Origin: Pseudomonas syringae KCTC 12500
Lineage (GTDB): Bacteria > Pseudomonadota > Gammaproteobacteria > Pseudomonadales > Pseudomonadaceae
Direction of reading: 5' to 3'
Length of the DNA: 64,000 nt
NCBI RefSeq assembly: GCF_000507185.2
Contig: NZ_AYTM02000002.1
Location: 2,255,501 to 2,319,500, forward strand
Below the pieces are notes generated by a model, which saw nothing but the letters and a program-made list of their open reading frames with translations, was not told where the DNA came from and did no database searches. The position numbers and the translations under genes are program-made. This document shows, piece by piece, positions 44,352 through 58,305 of the stretch. Position 1 is the first letter of the stretch; each line of letters opens with the position of its first letter.

Positions 44352-44381
44352 AAAATCAAAATCATAACCCCTGTGGATAAC
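44352..44381 (-). other. attTn7-type target region downstream of glmS
   Basis: This 30-bp stretch after the glmS stop contains a DnaA-box word (TGTGGATAA at 44372-44380) and ends at the transposon terminal repeats. Tn7 and relatives insert about 25-30 bp beyond the glmS stop, so this is the preserved core side of the attachment site. Confidence 0.65.
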
Positions 44382-46217
44382 TCACTCCACCGTCACCGAC
44401 TTCGCCAGATTCCGCGGTTGATCCACATCCGTCCCTTTCAGCACAGCCACATAATACGAAAGCAACTGCAGCGGGATGGTGTACAGAATCGGTGCCAAAG
44501 CATCGATGATGTGTGGCATGGCGATGACGTGGGTGCCTTCGCCGTTCTTCATGCCGGCTTGCTCATCGGCGAATACGATCAACTCGCCGCCGCGTGCGCG
44601 CACTTCCTGCAGGTTGGATTTGAGTTTCTCCAACAGTTCGTTGTTTGGTGCGACGGTGACGACTGGCATGTCGGCGTCGACCAGCGCCAGCGGGCCGTGC
44701 TTGAGTTCGCCGGCCGGGTAGGCTTCGGCGTGGATGTAGGAAATCTCTTTGAGCTTGAGTGCGCCTTCCATTGCCACCGGGAACTGTGCGCCGCGCCCAA
44801 GGAACAGGGTGTGGTGCTTCTCGGCGAACAGTTCGGCGACTTTCTCGACCGTGCCGTCCATTGCCAGCGCTTCGCCGAGGCGGGTTGGCAGGCGACGCAG
44901 TTCTTCGACCAGCTGCGCTTCGACGCCCTCCTCCAGCGATCCCTTGACCTGACCCAGGGACAGGGTTAGCAGCAACAAGGCGACCAGCTGGGTGGTGAAA
45001 GCTTTGGTCGATGCCACGCCAATTTCCGGACCGGCCTGGGTCAGCAGGGTCAGGTCGGATTCCCGCACCAGTGAGCTGATGCCCACGTTACAGATCGCCA
45101 GGCTGGCCAGAAAGCCCAGTTCCTTGGCGTTGCGCAGCGCTGCCAGGGTGTCGGCGGTTTCACCGGACTGCGAGATCGAGACGAACAGGGTGTCCGGCTG
45201 AACCACTACCTTGCGATAGCGGAACTCGCTGGCCACTTCGACCTGGCAAGGGATGCCGGCCAGGCCTTCAAGCCAGTAACGCGCGACCATGCCGGCGTGG
45301 TAGCTGGTTCCACAGGCCACGATCTGAACGTTGCGTACTTTGGCGAACAGCTCGGCAGCCTGTGGGCCGAATGCGTGGACCAGCACTTGCTGCTGCCCCA
45401 GACGACCTTCGAGGGTGCGCTGTACGACCTTGGGCTGCTCGTGAATTTCCTTGAGCATGAAGTGGCGGTACTCGCCCTTGTCGGCGGCTTCGGCGCCTTC
45501 ATGGTATTGCACCACTTCGCGCTCGACCGACACACCGTCGACGTTCCAGATCTGCACGCTGTCGCGACGGATCTCGGCGATGTCGCCCTCTTCCAGGTAC
45601 ATGAAACGGTCGGTGACCTGACGCAGCGCCAGTTGGTCGGAGGCCAGGAAGTGTTCACCCAAGCCTATGCCGACAACCAGCGGGCTGCCACTGCGGGCTG
45701 CCAGCAGGCGATCCGGCTGCGCGGCATTGATGACCGCAAGACCATAGGCGCCATGAAGCTCTTTCACCGCAGCTTTCAGGGCAACCGCCAGATCGGCGGT
45801 GTCCTTGAGCTTGTGGTGCAGCAGATGGACGATGACTTCGGTGTCGGTATCGGATGCGAAGACGTAACCCAGGCCTTTCAGCTGTTCACGCAGCGCTTCG
45901 TGATTCTCGATGATGCCGTTGTGGACAACTGCCAGCGTGTTGGCCGAGAAATGTGGGTGGGCGTTACGCTCACACGGGGCGCCGTGGGTTGCCCAACGCG
46001 TGTGGGCGATGCCCAGACGGCCGATCAGCGGCTCGCCGGCAAGTGCCTGTTCCAGTTCACAGACCTTGCCCGAGCGACGACGGCGCTCAAGGATGCCTTC
46101 GTTGCTGAAGACTGCCACGCCCGCGCTGTCATAGCCGCGGTATTCAAGGCGCTTGAGGCCTTCGAGCAAAATGGCCGTGATATTACGTTCAGCAACGGCG
46201 CCGACGATTCCACACAT
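44382..46217 (-). CDS. glmS: Glutamine--fructose-6-phosphate aminotransferase (isomerizing)
   Basis: This 611-residue enzyme makes glucosamine-6-phosphate, the first step to UDP-GlcNAc for peptidoglycan and LPS. It has the N-terminal nucleophile Cys2 ([10 protein letters not shown]), the glutaminase motif YRGYDSAG, two SIS sugar-isomerase domains (CGTSYHAG and SQSGETADT) and the conserved C-terminal AKSVTVE. The 3' end encodes the sequence recognised by TnsD in Tn7 targeting. A DeoR-type regulator gene lies 9 bp upstream on the same strand. Confidence 0.97.
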   Translation of the reverse strand: MCGIVGAVAERNITAILLEGLKRLEYRGYDSAGVAVFSNEGILERRRRSGKVCELEQALAGEPLIGRLGIAHTRWATHGAPCERNAHPHFSANTLAVVHNGIIENHEALREQLKGLGYVFASDTDTEVIVHLLHHKLKDTADLAVALKAAVKELHGAYGLAVINAAQPDRLLAARSGSPLVVGIGLGEHFLASDQLALRQVTDRFMYLEEGDIAEIRRDSVQIWNVDGVSVEREVVQYHEGAEAADKGEYRHFMLKEIHEQPKVVQRTLEGRLGQQQVLVHAFGPQAAELFAKVRNVQIVACGTSYHAGMVARYWLEGLAGIPCQVEVASEFRYRKVVVQPDTLFVSISQSGETADTLAALRNAKELGFLASLAICNVGISSLVRESDLTLLTQAGPEIGVASTKAFTTQLVALLLLTLSLGQVKGSLEEGVEAQLVEELRRLPTRLGEALAMDGTVEKVAELFAEKHHTLFLGRGAQFPVAMEGALKLKEISYIHAEAYPAGELKHGPLALVDADMPVVTVAPNNELLEKLKSNLQEVRARGGELIVFADEQAGMKNGEGTHVIAMPHIIDALAPILYTIPLQLLSYYVAVLKGTDVDQPRNLAKSVTVE

Positions 46218-46226
46218 GGTTATCTC

Positions 46227-46994
46227 CTAGCTGACAGCAGCACAAATCAGATTGATGCCGCGGGCCTGTATCTGATCGCGTGCCTCACTGGGCAGGCGAT
46301 CATCAGTAATAAGGGTGTGGATACTGCTCCAGGGCAGCTCCAGATTGGGGATCTTGCGACCGACCTTGTCGGCTTCGACCATGACCACCACTTCCCGGGC
46401 GACTTCCGCCATGACCCGGCTCAAGCCCAGCAGCTCGTTGAAGGTGGTGGTGCCACGCACCAGATCGATGCCGTCGGCACCGATGAACAGCTGATCAAAG
46501 TCGTAGGAGCGCAGTACCTGCTCTGCGACCTGCCCCTGAAAAGACTCCGAGTGCGGGTCCCACGTTCCGCCCGTCATCAACAGGACCGGTTCGTGTTCCA
46601 GCTCGGTCAGGGCGCGCGCAACATGCAGGGAATTGGTCATGACCACCAGGCCGGGTTGCTGGCCCAGCTCAGGAATCAATGCAGCCGTGGTGCTGCCGCT
46701 GTCGACGATGATTCTGGCGTGCTCGCGAATTCTGCAAACCGCAGCACGGGCGATGGCCTGTTTGTAACGGGAAACCGGCTGACTGCCATCGCTTATAAGC
46801 TCATGGGGAAGCGACACGGCGCCCCCGTAGCGGCGCAACAGCAGGCCGTTGGTTTCAAGCGCAGCCAGGTCCTTTCGAATCGTAACTTCGGAAGTTTCAA
46901 AGCGTCTTGCCAAGTCGTCCACACTGACTTCACCTTGCTCATTGAGCAGGGCGAGAATGTTGTGGCGACGTTGTGGTGTATTACGCTTCGACAT
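46227..46994 (-). CDS. DeoR/GlpR-family regulator upstream of glmS
   Basis: This 255-residue repressor-type protein starts at ATG 46994 (AAGG five bases upstream; the frame extends further without a better start). It has an N-terminal HTH (RRHNILALLNEQGEVSVDDL, then TSEVTIRKDL) and a DeoR C-terminal sensor domain (IIVDSGSTT, then FIGADGID), which binds a sugar phosphate. Being directly in front of glmS and behind glmU, it probably adjusts amino-sugar synthesis, as reported for GlmR-type regulators in Pseudomonas. The effector is inferred. Confidence 0.88.
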   Translation of the reverse strand: MSKRNTPQRRHNILALLNEQGEVSVDDLARRFETSEVTIRKDLAALETNGLLLRRYGGAVSLPHELISDGSQPVSRYKQAIARAAVCRIREHARIIVDSGSTTAALIPELGQQPGLVVMTNSLHVARALTELEHEPVLLMTGGTWDPHSESFQGQVAEQVLRSYDFDQLFIGADGIDLVRGTTTFNELLGLSRVMAEVAREVVVMVEADKVGRKIPNLELPWSSIHTLITDDRLPSEARDQIQARGINLICAAVS

Positions 46995-47129
46995 GACTGC
47001 CTTAAGTTTCGTTTCGAAAGATAACGAAGGCAATCAAAACCTATTTTTGGGGTTTGGTCAAGGTTTCGGGATGGGGCGGCGCAATTTCTATCAAATACTC
47101 GTGACACCGGCTTTTGAGCCTGGGGTTTG

Positions 47130-47190
47130 ACGCGAAGCGTCAGGAACGGCATTCCCACGCGTGCCAATGCCGAGCATTGGCACGCGGGTC
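47130..47190. repeat. REP-like palindrome between glmU and the DeoR regulator
   Basis: A perfect 13-bp stem is formed by CGCGTGCCAATGC (47158-47170) and GCATTGGCACGCG (47174-47186) with a 3-nt loop. It is preceded by a smaller GACGCGAAGCGTC palindrome and CGGCATTCCCACGC, a pattern seen in Pseudomonas intergenic REP repeats. It follows the glmU stop side and may also terminate transcription. Confidence 0.6.
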
Positions 47191-47209
47191 ATCAGACGCT
47201 GTGGATAAC

Positions 47210-48577
47210 TCAGTCTTTCCTGATTTTCACCGGCCGCTTCCAGCCTTCGATATTGCGTTGGCGGGCGCGGGCTACGCCGAGTTGTTCAGCAGGAACGTTC
47301 TGGGTGATGGTCGAACCGGCTGCAGTCGTCGCACCGTCCAGGATATCCACAGGCGCAACCAGAGAGTTGTTGGAACCAATGAAGACGTCTGCACCCAACG
47401 TGGTCTTGTGCTTGTTGGCACCATCATAGTTACAGGTAATGGTGCCGGCACCGATATTGGTGCGTGCGCCAACTTCGGCGTCGCCCAGGTACGTCAGGTG
47501 GCCGACCTTGGCACCCTCGCCGAGGTTCGCATTCTTGAGCTCGACAAAGTTACCCACATGCGCCTTGGCACCCAGCACGCTGCCTGGTCGCAGGCGCGCA
47601 AACGGACCTGCATCACTGCCCTCACCCAGGATTGCGCCTTCGATGTGGCTGTTGGCTTTAACGACGACACCCTTGCGCAGGGTGCTGTCCTTGATGACGC
47701 AGTTCGGACCGATGACCACGTCATCCTCGATCACGACCTTGCCTTCAAGAATCACATTGATATCGATCAGCACGTCGCGCCCGACGCTGACTTCACCGCG
47801 CACATCGAAGCGCGCAGGGTCGCGCAGGGTCACGCCAGCCGCCATCAGACGACGGGCTTCGCGCATCTGGTAATGACGTTCCAGCTCGGAAAGCTGCTTG
47901 CGATCATTGGCGCCCTGCACTTCCATCGCGTCGTGGGGCTGCTCTGTGGCAACCACCAGGCCGTCGTTAGCCGCCATGGCGATCACGTCGGTGAGGTAAT
48001 ACTCACCCTGGGCATTGTTGTTGGACAGCCGCCCCAGCCAATCAGCGAGATGAGCGGCAGGCACCGCGAGAATTCCGGTATTGCCTTCGGTGATAGCCTT
48101 CTGCGCGTCACTCGCGTCTTTATGCTCGACGATGGCACAGACACGATTCTGATCGTCGCGAACGATACGGCCGTAACCGGTCGGGTCATCCAGCGTAACG
48201 GTCAGCAGACCCAGTTGCTGCGGGTTAACCAGTTCGAGCAGGCGCGAAAGTGTTTCCACTTCGATCAACGGTACATCGCCATAAAGAATCAATACGGTGT
48301 CAGCCGTGAGCGCGGGCAGCGCCTGAGCAACCGCATGGCCGGTACCGAGTTGCTTGTCCTGCATCACGAAATTCAAGTCATCGGCTGCCAGCTGTTCACG
48401 CACGGCATCGGCGCCGTGCCCGATCACGACGTGTATTCCACTTGGGGATAACTGACGTGCGCTGTGGATAACATGACCCAGCATGGAATTGCCGGCCACG
48501 GGGTGCAGAACCTTCGGCAGCGCGGAACGCATCCGGGTACCTTGGCCAGCAGCGAGAATAACGATATCGAGAGACAT
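47210..48577 (-). CDS. glmU: Bifunctional UDP-GlcNAc pyrophosphorylase / glucosamine-1-P acetyltransferase
   Basis: This 455-residue enzyme acetylates glucosamine-1-phosphate and converts it to UDP-GlcNAc. The N-terminal half has the uridyltransferase signature [19 protein letters not shown] and the metal-binding YGDVPL. The C-terminal half is a left-handed beta-helix of hexapeptide repeats ([13 protein letters not shown], then [22 protein letters not shown]). It lies between the atp operon and glmS, the usual Pseudomonas order. Confidence 0.97.
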   Translation of the reverse strand: MSLDIVILAAGQGTRMRSALPKVLHPVAGNSMLGHVIHSARQLSPSGIHVVIGHGADAVREQLAADDLNFVMQDKQLGTGHAVAQALPALTADTVLILYGDVPLIEVETLSRLLELVNPQQLGLLTVTLDDPTGYGRIVRDDQNRVCAIVEHKDASDAQKAITEGNTGILAVPAAHLADWLGRLSNNNAQGEYYLTDVIAMAANDGLVVATEQPHDAMEVQGANDRKQLSELERHYQMREARRLMAAGVTLRDPARFDVRGEVSVGRDVLIDINVILEGKVVIEDDVVIGPNCVIKDSTLRKGVVVKANSHIEGAILGEGSDAGPFARLRPGSVLGAKAHVGNFVELKNANLGEGAKVGHLTYLGDAEVGARTNIGAGTITCNYDGANKHKTTLGADVFIGSNNSLVAPVDILDGATTAAGSTITQNVPAEQLGVARARQRNIEGWKRPVKIRKD

Positions 48578-48647
48578 GATAGGACTACCAACTGAGCGGC
48601 AACCGGACCGAAGACGGGCTGACTTGAAAGAGGAAATCTGAAAAAAG

Positions 48648-48675
48648 AAAAAGGGTAGCCGAGGCTACCCTTTTT
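48648..48675 (-). terminator. Bidirectional intrinsic terminator at the end of the atp operon
   Basis: AAAAAGGGTAGC (48648-48659), a four-base CGAG loop, then GCTACCCTTTTT (48664-48675). The stem has T-runs on both strands, so it can stop transcription of atpC and any opposing readthrough. Confidence 0.85.
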
Positions 48676-48702
48676 CTCAATCGCGCATCGAGTGCAGCAG
48701 GG

Positions 48703-49128
48703 TTAGCCGCCGAACTTCTTGCGAATTTGCTGAACGGTGCGCAGCTGAGCTGCAGCCTCGGCCAGACGAGCAGTTGCAGATCCGTAATCGAAATCTGCGC
48801 CCTTCTCGTTCAGGGCCTTCTCTGCAGCCAGTACGGCCGCCTGAGCAGAAGCTTCATCCAGGTCGGCAGCACGTTGCACAGTATCGGCAAGCACCTTGAC
48901 CATGTTCGGCTGAACTTCAAGGAAACCACCAGAGATGTAGAACACCTCGGCTTCCCCACCCTGCTTGATCAAGCGGATCGGGCCCGGCTTCAGATCAGTG
49001 ATCAGCGGCGCGTGGCCTGGAGCGATACCGATATCACCCAGGTTGCCGTGCGCAATCACCATCTCGACCAGACCGGAGAAGATTTCCCCTTCCGCGCTGA
49101 CGATGTCGCAATGGACTGTCATAGCCAT
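48703..49128 (-). CDS. atpC: F1Fo ATP synthase epsilon subunit
   Basis: This 141-residue protein is the last gene of the atp operon. It forms part of the F1 central stalk and inhibits ATP hydrolysis. The N-terminal beta-sandwich ([15 protein letters not shown], then [19 protein letters not shown]) and C-terminal helical hairpin match the family in length and sequence. It starts 43 bp after atpD. Confidence 0.96.
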   Translation of the reverse strand: MAMTVHCDIVSAEGEIFSGLVEMVIAHGNLGDIGIAPGHAPLITDLKPGPIRLIKQGGEAEVFYISGGFLEVQPNMVKVLADTVQRAADLDEASAQAAVLAAEKALNEKGADFDYGSATARLAEAAAQLRTVQQIRKKFGG

Positions 49129-49171
49129 TTGCTTGCCTCAACCTAATAGCGCCCGTTGCCGGGCGCCGGGA

Positions 49172-50563
<1,392 letters not shown>

Positions 50564-50578
50564 CTAATATTTGAACCG

Positions 50579-51439
50579 TTAAACCGCGGCAGCGCCGCCG
50601 ACGATTTCCGAGATCTCTTGGGTGATCGCTGCCTGACGCGCCTTGTTGTAGATCAGTTGCAAATCGCTGATCAAATCACCGGCGTTGTCTGTGGCGTTCT
50701 TCATCGCGATCATCCGCGCTGCTTGTTCAGCTGCGTTGTTCTCGACCACCGCCTGGTACACCTGCGATTCCACGTAGCGAACCATAAGGCCGTCTAGCAG
50801 CTCTTTGGCATCGGGTTCGTAGAGATAGTCCCAGTGGTGCTTGAGCCCTTGATCCGGGGTTGCCACCAGCGGAATCAATTGCTCCACTGTTGGTTGCTGG
50901 GTCATGGTGTTGATGAACTTGTTGGATACCACGGACAGGCGATCAATACGGCCATCCAGGTAGGCATCCAGCATCACCTTGACGCTGCCGATCAAGTCGT
51001 TGATCGACGGCTCTTCGCCCAGGTGGCTGATCGCAGCGACGACGTTACCGCCGAAGTTGCGGAAAAATGCCGCACCTTTGCTGCCGACCACGCACAGATC
51101 GATCTCTACACCGTTTTCACGGTTCACCGCCATGTCCTTGACCAGAGTCTTGAACAGGTTGGTATTCAAGCCACCACACAGACCACGGTCACTGCTCACT
51201 ACGACATAACCGACGCGCTTAACAGGGCGCTCGATCATGAACGGGTGGCGGTACTCCGGGTTGGCGTTTGCCAGATGACCAATCACCTGACGAATGCGCT
51301 CCGCGTAAGGACGGCTAGCAGCCATGCGCATTTGAGCCTTGCGCATTTTGCTAACCGCCACTTTTTCCATGGCGCTGGTGATCTTTTGCGTGCTTTTGAT
51401 GCTCGCAATCTTGCTGCGAATCTCTTTTGCGCCTGCCAT
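50579..51439 (-). CDS. atpG: F1Fo ATP synthase gamma subunit
   Basis: This 286-residue rotor subunit has long N- and C-terminal helices forming the central shaft, with the conserved N terminus ([20 protein letters not shown]), [10 protein letters not shown] and the C-terminal [24 protein letters not shown]. It couples proton-driven rotation to F1 catalysis. Confidence 0.97.
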   Translation of the reverse strand: MAGAKEIRSKIASIKSTQKITSAMEKVAVSKMRKAQMRMAASRPYAERIRQVIGHLANANPEYRHPFMIERPVKRVGYVVVSSDRGLCGGLNTNLFKTLVKDMAVNRENGVEIDLCVVGSKGAAFFRNFGGNVVAAISHLGEEPSINDLIGSVKVMLDAYLDGRIDRLSVVSNKFINTMTQQPTVEQLIPLVATPDQGLKHHWDYLYEPDAKELLDGLMVRYVESQVYQAVVENNAAEQAARMIAMKNATDNAGDLISDLQLIYNKARQAAITQEISEIVGGAAAV

Positions 51440-51489
51440 GTAACACCTATCAGGTTAGCAAGCGGGAGCCTTGCGGCCCCCGCTGCGGC

Positions 51490-53034
51490 TTACCAGGTTT
51501 GGGTGGCCTTGAACTTCTCGATGCCGGCTTTCATGCCAGAATCGATTTCGTCATTGAAGTCACCCTTCACGTTGATCTTCGCCATCAAATCGGCGTGATC
51601 GCGGTTGAAGTAAGCAATCAGCGCTTGTTCAAAGCTGCCGATCTTGGTGATTTCGACGTCAGTCAGGAACCCACGCTCAGCGGCATACAGCGACAGCGCC
51701 ATGTCAGCGATCGACATTGGTGCGTATTGCTTCTGCTTCATCAGCTCGGTAACGCGCTGACCATGCTCAAGTTGCTTGCGGGTCGCCTCGTCCAGGTCAG
51801 AAGCGAACTGGGCGAATGCCGCCAGTTCACGGTACTGAGCCAGAGCGGTACGGATACCACCGGAAAGCTTCTTGATGATCTTGGTCTGAGCGGCACCACC
51901 CACACGGGATACCGAAACACCGGCGTTCACAGCCGGACGGATGCCGGAGTTGAACATGGCCGATTCCAGGAAGATCTGACCGTCGGTGATGGAAATCACG
52001 TTGGTCGGAACGAACGCGGAAACGTCGCCAGCCTGGGTTTCGATGATCGGCAGTGCGGTCAGGGAACCGGTTTTGCCGGTCACTGCGCCGTTGGTGAACT
52101 TCTCTACGTACTCTTCGGAAACACGCGATGCGCGCTCCAGCAGACGGGAGTGGAGATAGAACACGTCGCCTGGGTAAGCTTCACGGCCTGGTGGACGGCG
52201 CAGCAGCAGGGAAATCTGGCGGTAAGCCACTGCTTGCTTGGACAGATCGTCATAAACGATCAACGCGTCTTCACCGCGGTCGCGGAAGAACTCGCCCATG
52301 GTGCAACCCGAGTACGGTGCAAGGAACTGCAGCGCAGCGGATTCGGAAGCACTTGCAGCCACGACGATGGTGTTAGCCAGTGCGCCGTTTTCTTCGAGCT
52401 TGCGAACAACGTTGGCGATGGTCGATTGCTTCTGACCGATCGCTACGTAGACGCAGAAGATGCCGCTGTTCTTCTGGTTGATGATTGCGTCGATGGCCAG
52501 AGCGGTTTTACCGATCTGACGGTCACCGATGATCAGCTCACGCTGGCCACGGCCGACAGGAATCATGGCATCGACAGCCTTGTAGCCAGTCTGTACAGGC
52601 TGGTCTACCGACTTACGCCAGATCACGCCTGGAGCAACTTTCTCGACCGCATCGGTCTCGGTGTTGTTCAGCGGACCTTTGCCGTCAACTGGGTTACCCA
52701 GTGCATCGACAACGCGACCCAGCAGTTCCTTACCCACCGGAACCTCGAGGATGCGGCCAGTGCACTTGGCGCTCATGCCTTCAGCCAGAGTCGTGTAAGC
52801 GCCCAGTACAACGGCACCCACGGAGTCTTGCTCAAGGTTCAGCGCCATACCGTAGACGCCGCCCGGAAACTCGATCATTTCGCCGTACATTACGTCGGCC
52901 AGACCATGAATCCGCACGATACCGTCAGACACGCTGACGACTGTGCCTTCGTTACGGGCTTGGGAGGTTACATCGAGCTTGTCGATGCGACCCTTGATGA
53001 TTTCACTTATTTCGGAAGGATTGAGTTGCTGCAT
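51490..53034 (-). CDS. atpA: F1Fo ATP synthase alpha subunit
   Basis: This 514-residue nucleotide-binding subunit has the P-loop [15 protein letters not shown], the arginine-finger region ending near RVGGAAQTK and the conserved N terminus [11 protein letters not shown]. It forms the alpha3beta3 hexamer with atpD. The gene precedes atpG in the minus-strand operon. Confidence 0.98.
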   Translation of the reverse strand: MQQLNPSEISEIIKGRIDKLDVTSQARNEGTVVSVSDGIVRIHGLADVMYGEMIEFPGGVYGMALNLEQDSVGAVVLGAYTTLAEGMSAKCTGRILEVPVGKELLGRVVDALGNPVDGKGPLNNTETDAVEKVAPGVIWRKSVDQPVQTGYKAVDAMIPVGRGQRELIIGDRQIGKTALAIDAIINQKNSGIFCVYVAIGQKQSTIANVVRKLEENGALANTIVVAASASESAALQFLAPYSGCTMGEFFRDRGEDALIVYDDLSKQAVAYRQISLLLRRPPGREAYPGDVFYLHSRLLERASRVSEEYVEKFTNGAVTGKTGSLTALPIIETQAGDVSAFVPTNVISITDGQIFLESAMFNSGIRPAVNAGVSVSRVGGAAQTKIIKKLSGGIRTALAQYRELAAFAQFASDLDEATRKQLEHGQRVTELMKQKQYAPMSIADMALSLYAAERGFLTDVEITKIGSFEQALIAYFNRDHADLMAKINVKGDFNDEIDSGMKAGIEKFKATQTW

Positions 53035-53055
53035 TGCTCTGCTGCCCCTTCAAAC

Positions 53056-53592
53056 TCAAGATTTCAATGCTTCGGCTAGTTTCGCGATCTTGCCACGAAC
53101 TGAGCCATCGATAACCAGGTCGCCGGCGCGGATGACGACACCCCCTATAAGAGAGGCATCCTCCGCAGCATGCAGGCGCACTTCCCGGCCGAGCCGTGCA
53201 CTGAGAACCTTGGCGAGTTTGTCTTGCTGTTCTTGGTTCAATGCGAAAGCACTGGTGACATCCACATCGACCGATTTTTCCTGCTCGGCCTTGTACAGGT
53301 CGAACAGTTCGGCGATCTCCGGCAAGAGCGGGAGGCGGTCGTTTTCAGCAACGACGTGAATGAAATTCTGTGCCTTGGCATCGAACTTTTCGCCACACAC
53401 TTCAATAAAAGTGGTGGCCTTTTGTGCGCTCGTCAGTCGCGGGGCCTTGAGCATGCGCTGCATGGTGTCATCTTGTGACACCGCAGCAGCCAGGCCGAGC
53501 ATGGCTGACCAATTGGCCAGCTGCTGGTGGGCCTGCGCATGCTCGAAGGCCGCCTTCGCGTAAGGTCGGGCCAACGTGGTCAGTTCTGCCAT
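53056..53592 (-). CDS. atpH: F1Fo ATP synthase delta subunit
   Basis: This 178-residue peripheral-stalk subunit joins the top of F1 to the b subunits. It has the family N terminus ([13 protein letters not shown]) and the C-terminal [20 protein letters not shown]. It lies 21 bp before atpA and 12 bp after atpF. Confidence 0.97.
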
Positions 53593-53604
53593 GATCGCCC
53601 TCGC

Positions 53605-54075
53605 TTAAATTTCAGCAGCCAGTTTGTTAACCAGCTCCGCGTGCGCGTTTTGATCGATTGTGGCACCCAGGATCTTCTCTGCGCCATTGACTGCCAGGCT
53701 ACCCAACTGGGCGCGCAAGGCGTCTTTGACACCGTTCAGTTCCTGCTCGATCTCGGCATGAGCCTGAGCCTTCACACGGTCAGCTTCAACGCGTGCCGTT
53801 TCACGGGCTTCGTCGACAATCTGAGTACCGCGTTTCTTGGCTTGCTCAATGATCTCGGCTGCTTGAGCTTTAGCTTCGCGCAGTTGTTGACCCGCTTTTT
53901 CTTGGGCCAGCTCCAGGTCGCGAGCTGCTCGGGAAGCAGCGTCCAGTCCATCCGCGATCTTCTTCTGACGTTCGTGCAAAGCCGCGATGACCGGAGGCCA
54001 CACGAACTTCATGCAGAAAATCACAAAAATGAAGAACGCAACGGACTGGCCAATCAGGGTTGCATTAATGTTCAC
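53605..54075 (-). CDS. atpF: F1Fo ATP synthase b subunit
   Basis: This 156-residue protein has one N-terminal membrane helix ([20 protein letters not shown]) and a long charged coiled coil that dimerises to form the outer stalk. Its length equals that of the E. coli subunit. It lies between atpE and atpH. Confidence 0.97.
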   Translation of the reverse strand: MNINATLIGQSVAFFIFVIFCMKFVWPPVIAALHERQKKIADGLDAASRAARDLELAQEKAGQQLREAKAQAAEIIEQAKKRGTQIVDEARETARVEADRVKAQAHAEIEQELNGVKDALRAQLGSLAVNGAEKILGATIDQNAHAELVNKLAAEI

Positions 54076-54132
54076 GCCAACACCTCGCTCGTTCGTTGTC
54101 CATCACACCAATCAACTCGAAAATTCGAGTGA

Positions 54133-55822
<1,690 letters not shown>

Positions 55823-55895
55823 CGCAACTGCTCCTTTGATGTCGGTCGCCATGATCAATAACTTGGCATAATTTGTGCCGACAAAATGCGCGCAG

Positions 55896-55924
55896 AGTAT
55901 AGGGGCGGTTAAGCCCCTATTCAA
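55896..55924 (-). promoter_or_regulatory. Sigma-70-type promoter of the atp operon
   Basis: On the minus strand, TTGAAT (55919-55924) and TATACT (55896-55901) are separated by exactly 17 bases, and the spacer contains an inverted repeat (AGGGGC/GCCCCT). The promoter ends about 75 bp before the atpI start, in the atpI-parB gap. Confidence 0.7.
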
Positions 55925-55968
55925 CAGTCGGGTAGTGATTTCCGACTATACGCTACAGAGCAATTGTT

Positions 55969-56841
55969 TCAGCGGATGTGAGCGAGCACTCCCTGAAGCT
56001 CGTCCAGCGAGTTGTAACGGATAACCAATTGCCCTTTGCCCTTCTGACCGTGACGAATCTGCACCGCAGAGCCCAGACGCTCGGCCAGGCGCTGTTCGAG
56101 GCGGCTGATGTCCGGGTCGGTCTTCACCGGCTCGGCGGCCTCTGCCTTGCCACTCAGCCACTGCCTGACCAGTGCTTCGGTCTGGCGTACGGTAAGCCCG
56201 CGTGCGACAACATGTCGCGCACCTTCGACCTGCCGATCTTCACCCAGTCCGAGCAATGCACGCGCATGGCCCATTTCCAGATCGCCATGAGACAGCATCG
56301 TCTTGATGGCCTCCGGCAAGGCGATCAGGCGTAACAGGTTGGCGACACTGACTCGCGACTTGCCGACGGCATCAGCCACCTGCTGCTGGGTCAGTTGAAA
56401 CTCCTGCTGCAAGCGCTGCAGCGCCATGGCCTCTTCGATCGGGTTGAGGTCCTCACGCTGGATGTTCTCGATCAGCGCCATCGCAATCGCGGTTTCGTCC
56501 GGTACATCGCGAACCATCGCCGGGATCGTCTCGACACCTGCCTGCTGGCTGGCACGCCAGCGACGCTCACCCGCGATGATCTCGAAGCGGTTGTCACCGA
56601 TAGGACGCACCACGATCGGCTGCATCACGCCCTGCGACTTGATCGACTGCGCAAGTTCTTCAAGTGCCTGCGGGTCCATGTCACGACGCGGCTGGTACTT
56701 GCCGCGCTGGATCAGGTCCAGCGGCACATGCTGCAACTCACTTGGCGGGGCCTTGACGGCCTGTTCTTCCAGCGAACTGACGGTTGGACTGCTCAGAAGT
56801 GCGTCCAACCCACGTCCGAGACCTCGTTTCTTGACGGCCAT
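55969..56841 (-). CDS. parB: Chromosome-partitioning protein ParB
   Basis: This 290-residue DNA-binding CTPase starts with the KKRGLGRGLDALLSS motif that contacts ParA. It has the CTP-binding GERRWRASQQAG, the HTH (LTQQQVADAVGKSRVSVANLL) and a C-terminal dimerisation domain. It loads at parS and spreads to help segregate the origin. The start is 10 bp after the parA stop. Confidence 0.96.
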   Translation of the reverse strand: MAVKKRGLGRGLDALLSSPTVSSLEEQAVKAPPSELQHVPLDLIQRGKYQPRRDMDPQALEELAQSIKSQGVMQPIVVRPIGDNRFEIIAGERRWRASQQAGVETIPAMVRDVPDETAIAMALIENIQREDLNPIEEAMALQRLQQEFQLTQQQVADAVGKSRVSVANLLRLIALPEAIKTMLSHGDLEMGHARALLGLGEDRQVEGARHVVARGLTVRQTEALVRQWLSGKAEAAEPVKTDPDISRLEQRLAERLGSAVQIRHGQKGKGQLVIRYNSLDELQGVLAHIR

Positions 56842-56850
56842 GGGAATTCC

Positions 56851-57642
56851 TTAGGTTGGCTGAGCGGTTTTTGCGCCGCGACGTTGACGACGAACCAGTT
56901 CACTTGCCAGGGCCAGATAGGCCAGCGCACCACGAGACGACTTGTCATACGCCAGTACCGGCATGCCGAAACTCGGTGCCTCGGCCAGGCGGATGTTCCT
57001 CGGTATCACGGTGTCGTACAGCTGCTCACCGAAGTGTTCCTTGAGCTGCGCCGAAACGTCGTTGATCAGGCTCAGCCGCGGATCATACATGGTGCGCAGC
57101 AGGCCTTCGATTTTCAGCTGCGGGTTGAGCAGTTCAGCGATGCGCTTGATGTTATCCACAAGGTCACTGAGACCTTCAAGTGCAAAGTACTCGCACTGCA
57201 TGGGGATAATTACGCCGTCTGCCGCGACCAGCGCGTTCAGGGTCAGCATCGACAGCGAAGGTGGGCAATCGATGAGAATGTAATCGTAATTCTCGCGGAT
57301 AGGCGCCAGCGCATTGCGCAGACGACTCTCTTTCATCTGCATTTCCAGCAGAACCACTTCGCCCGCCGTCAGATCACGGTTGGCCGGAAGCAGTTGATAA
57401 CCACCGTGCTCGGAAAACTGCATGGCCTCGCCCAGATCGCATTCGCCGATCAACAGGTCGTAGACGGAGTTTTCCAGGTTGTGTTTATCCACACCGCTGC
57501 CCATGGTCGCATTGCCCTGGGGATCGAGATCGATCAACAGCACACGGCGCTTGGTCGCGACCAGTGACGCGGCGAGGTTGATGCATGTGGTGGTCTTGCC
57601 GACCCCACCTTTCTGGTTCGCTATCGCGAATACCTTAGCCAT
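56851..57642 (-). CDS. parA: Chromosome-partitioning ATPase ParA/Soj
   Basis: This 263-residue deviant Walker A ATPase (KGGVGKTTTCINLAASL) has DLDPQGNATMGSGVD and DCPPSLSMLTLNAL. It acts with ParB in origin segregation. It follows rsmG closely in the minus-strand operon. Confidence 0.96.
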   Translation of the reverse strand: MAKVFAIANQKGGVGKTTTCINLAASLVATKRRVLLIDLDPQGNATMGSGVDKHNLENSVYDLLIGECDLGEAMQFSEHGGYQLLPANRDLTAGEVVLLEMQMKESRLRNALAPIRENYDYILIDCPPSLSMLTLNALVAADGVIIPMQCEYFALEGLSDLVDNIKRIAELLNPQLKIEGLLRTMYDPRLSLINDVSAQLKEHFGEQLYDTVIPRNIRLAEAPSFGMPVLAYDKSSRGALAYLALASELVRRQRRGAKTAQPT

Positions 57643-57660
57643 TCTTGCTTGTGTTCCCAG

Positions 57661-58305
57661 TCATGCCGTGCGGCGCAGTATCAGCAGATGGCGTTGGCCT
57701 TGGCAACCCGGAACGGTCAAGGCGTGTGCGCTATCGAGGTGAAAATCCGAGGGCAATGCTACCAGCTCATCGTCAGGATGCAGCCCTTTCATTGCCAGCC
57801 AGCGTGTATTGACGTCGCCCATGTGACGCGTCCAGCCGGTGAAGTCTTCCAGGCTGCTGAACGCACGGGAGATGATCCCGTCGAAAGGCACTTCAGGCTG
57901 ATAACTTTCTGCACGGCTGTGGATAACTTCAAGATTATCCAGTTTCAGCTCAAGTTTGACCTGGGTCTGAAACCGGGTTTTCTTGCCATTGCTGTCCAGC
58001 AGCGCCACTTTGCGCTCCGGAAACAGGATGGCCATGGGAATGCCGGGCATCCCACCGCCGCTGCCGACGTCGATCCAGCGTGTACCTTCGATGAAGGGCA
58101 CCACACTGAGACTGTCGAGCAGATGCCTCGATACCATTTCGTCCGGGTTGCGTACCGCAGTCAGGTTGTAGGCCTTGTTCCACTTGATCAACAACGCCAG
58201 ATACGCCAGCAGTTGCTCGTGCTGGGCCGGGCTGAGGTCAATCCCCAATTCCCGGGCACCGGTGGATAACTCTTGGGCGTGTTGCGGGGTGACCATAGAA
58301 CTCAA
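57661..58305 (-). CDS. rsmG: 16S rRNA (guanine527-N7)-methyltransferase
   Basis: This 214-residue SAM methyltransferase modifies G527 of 16S rRNA. The motif I region reads [17 protein letters not shown], followed by [11 protein letters not shown]. The start overlaps the mnmG stop by 4 bp, so the two genes are coupled. Confidence 0.95.
   Translation of the reverse strand: MSSMVTPQHAQELSTGARELGIDLSPAQHEQLLAYLALLIKWNKAYNLTAVRNPDEMVSRHLLDSLSVVPFIEGTRWIDVGSGGGMPGIPMAILFPERKVALLDSNGKKTRFQTQVKLELKLDNLEVIHSRAESYQPEVPFDGIISRAFSSLEDFTGWTRHMGDVNTRWLAMKGLHPDDELVALPSDFHLDSAHALTVPGCQGQRHLLILRRTA

Noticed and set aside
45297..47024. Long plus-strand open frame across glmS and its regulator
   Set aside because: It is antisense to well-conserved genes and its product resembles no protein family; such shadows are common in GC-rich DNA. 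The same applies to long frames opposite glmU, atpA, atpD and mnmG.
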